Origin: Olavius algarvensis Delta 4 endosymbiont
GTDB taxonomy: Bacteria; Desulfobacterota; Desulfobacteria; Desulfobacterales; CAJINA01
Assembly: GCA_905176665.1 (NCBI GenBank)
Contig: CAJINA010000165.1
Coordinates: 1 to 64,000, forward strand
Length of the DNA stretch: 64,000 bases
Direction: 5' to 3'
Positions within the stretch are counted from its first letter, which is position 1, and the number at the start of each line of letters is the position of its first letter. A program made the position numbers and the translations under genes. This document shows positions 63,132 through 64,000 of the stretch, piece after piece. The notes below the pieces were generated by a model. The model ran no database searches. It had not been told where the DNA came from and worked only from the letters and a program-made list of their open reading frames with translations.

Positions 63132-64000
63132 ATGGCTACCAACACCGACATCGCCGCTGCCATGAAAGTGAAATTGGAAAATATTTTCGAAACCTTACCC
63201 CCGGAAACCGATTTTCAAACCGGTATCCGGCGCGCCCCGGCCAGGAATTTTACCCTATCCAAATCGGAAACGAAGCTGGCCCTTAAAAACGCGCTGCGGT
63301 ATATCCCCGAAAAATGGCATGCCCGGCTAGCCCCGGAATTTCTGGATGAACTGCTGACCCGCGGCCGGATCTATGGCTACCGCTTCCGGCCGCCCGGAAA
63401 GCTACGCGGGCGCCCCATCGAACAGTATCAAGGCAATTGCATTGAGGGCCGAGCTTTTCAGGTCATGATCGACAACAATCTGGATTTCGATGTGGCCCTG
63501 TATCCTTACGAACTGGTGACCTACGGCGAAACCGGGCAGGTCTGCCAGAACTGGATGCAGTATTGCCTGATCAAACGCTACCTGGAAATCATCACCGCCG
63601 AGCAGACCCTGGTGGTTGCCTCCGGCCACCCGGTGGGCCTGTTTCATTCATCACCGCAGGCTCCCCGGGTCATCATCACCAATGCCCTCATGGTCGGCAT
63701 GTTCGATGATCAGGCCAACTGGCACCGCGCCATGGCCCTGGGTGTCGCCAATTACGGGCAGATGACCGCCGGCGGCTGGATGTATATCGGTCCCCAGGGA
63801 ATTGTGCATGGCACCTACTCCACCCTGTTGAATGCTGCCCGCGCCAAACTCGGCGTCCCGGCCCAAGCGGATATGGGCGGCATCCTCTTTGTCTCTTCGG
63901 GATTGGGCGGCATGAGCGGGGCCCAGGGTAAAGCCAGCGAGATAGCCAACGGGGTGGGCATCATTGCCGAAGTGGATCCGTCCCGAATACATACCCGACA
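63132..64000 (+). CDS. hutU: urocanate hydratase, 3' end beyond the window
   Basis: Converts urocanate to imidazolone propionate, the second step of histidine breakdown. The open frame begins at the ATG at 63132 (MATNTDIAAAMKVKLENI), 7 bases after GGAG, and continues to the window end without a stop: about 289 codons are present. Visible family blocks are FRPPGKLRGRPIEQYQGN, QMTAGGWMYIGPQGIVHGTY and VSSGLGGMSGAQGKASEIAN, the NAD-binding region. The long N-terminus is like the larger form of the enzyme found in anaerobes. It is transcribed from the HutC-controlled promoter at 63007. Confidence 0.95.
   Translation, partial: MATNTDIAAAMKVKLENIFETLPPETDFQTGIRRAPARNFTLSKSETKLALKNALRYIPEKWHARLAPEFLDELLTRGRIYGYRFRPPGKLRGRPIEQYQGNCIEGRAFQVMIDNNLDFDVALYPYELVTYGETGQVCQNWMQYCLIKRYLEIITAEQTLVVASGHPVGLFHSSPQAPRVIITNALMVGMFDDQANWHRAMALGVANYGQMTAGGWMYIGPQGIVHGTYSTLLNAARAKLGVPAQADMGGILFVSSGLGGMSGAQGKASEIANGVGIIAEVDPSRIHTR

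Noticed and set aside
1..64000. tRNA genes, rRNA genes or CRISPR arrays
   Set aside because: No cloverleaf-like GTTCRA blocks with matching stems and no regularly spaced direct repeats were seen; a covariance search would settle this.

Overview
The window reads as chromosome of a Desulfobacterota bacterium, most likely an anaerobic sulfate reducer of the Desulfobacteraceae/Desulfosarcinaceae type. This is inferred from the transcarboxylase form of the methylmalonyl-CoA pathway, GlnRS coexisting with GatCAB, nickel supply and maturation genes, and the style of the intergenic repeats. No dsr or apr gene is present to prove it. Coding density is about 85-90 percent. I saw no tRNA, rRNA, CRISPR array or complete insertion sequence.

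Layout. (1) 1-1547: an integron-type tyrosine recombinase with two copies of a possible core-site motif beyond its 3' end. (2) 1930-6968: glnS, a secreted hypothetical protein, a Memo-family protein, and hypAB for nickel insertion. (3) 7343-18804, all on the minus strand: a complete route between propionyl-CoA and succinate. It holds methylmalonyl-CoA epimerase, a TetR regulator, the B12-dependent mutase, its MeaB chaperone, a three-gene biotin transcarboxylase and succinyl-CoA synthetase. (4) 18998-24233, minus strand: aminotransferase, NifU-like protein, tgt and queA (queuosine) separated by a frameshifted esterase pseudogene, and a DUF2065 protein. (5) 24519-36540, plus strand: gatB, a secreted FG-GAP protein and a glycan cluster with a UDP-sulfoquinovose synthase homologue, two GT2 enzymes, a methyltransferase, a flippase-like protein and a TMTC-like GT-C/TPR protein. 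(6) 36937-42480: two porins and a second FG-GAP paralogue; the second porin lacks a normal start and has an in-frame TGA. (7) 42680-49814, minus strand: mutL, a 59-aa protein, gatA, gatC, a SPOR protein and argS, separated by a palindromic repeat family. (8) 50141-56376: a second surface-glycan cluster. (9) 56645-60364: a nickel ECF transporter, NikKMLQO. (10) 60636-64000: histidine utilisation, hutH and hutC divergent from hutU, which runs off the window edge.

The genes fit an anaerobe that handles propionyl-CoA without an ATP-dependent carboxylase, needs nickel for metalloenzymes (uptake by NikKMLQO, insertion by HypAB), ferments or oxidises histidine under HutC control, and coats its surface with unusual, possibly sulfonated, glycans.

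The intergenic DNA is itself notable. At least three palindromic repeat families are dispersed through the window, and one of them supplies the stop codons of sucD and nikO. The most interesting points are the sulfoquinovose-type enzyme in a glycan cluster, the two TMTC-like proteins, the paired FlgO/FG-GAP proteins, the doubly defective porin, and the integron integrase with its flanking motifs.
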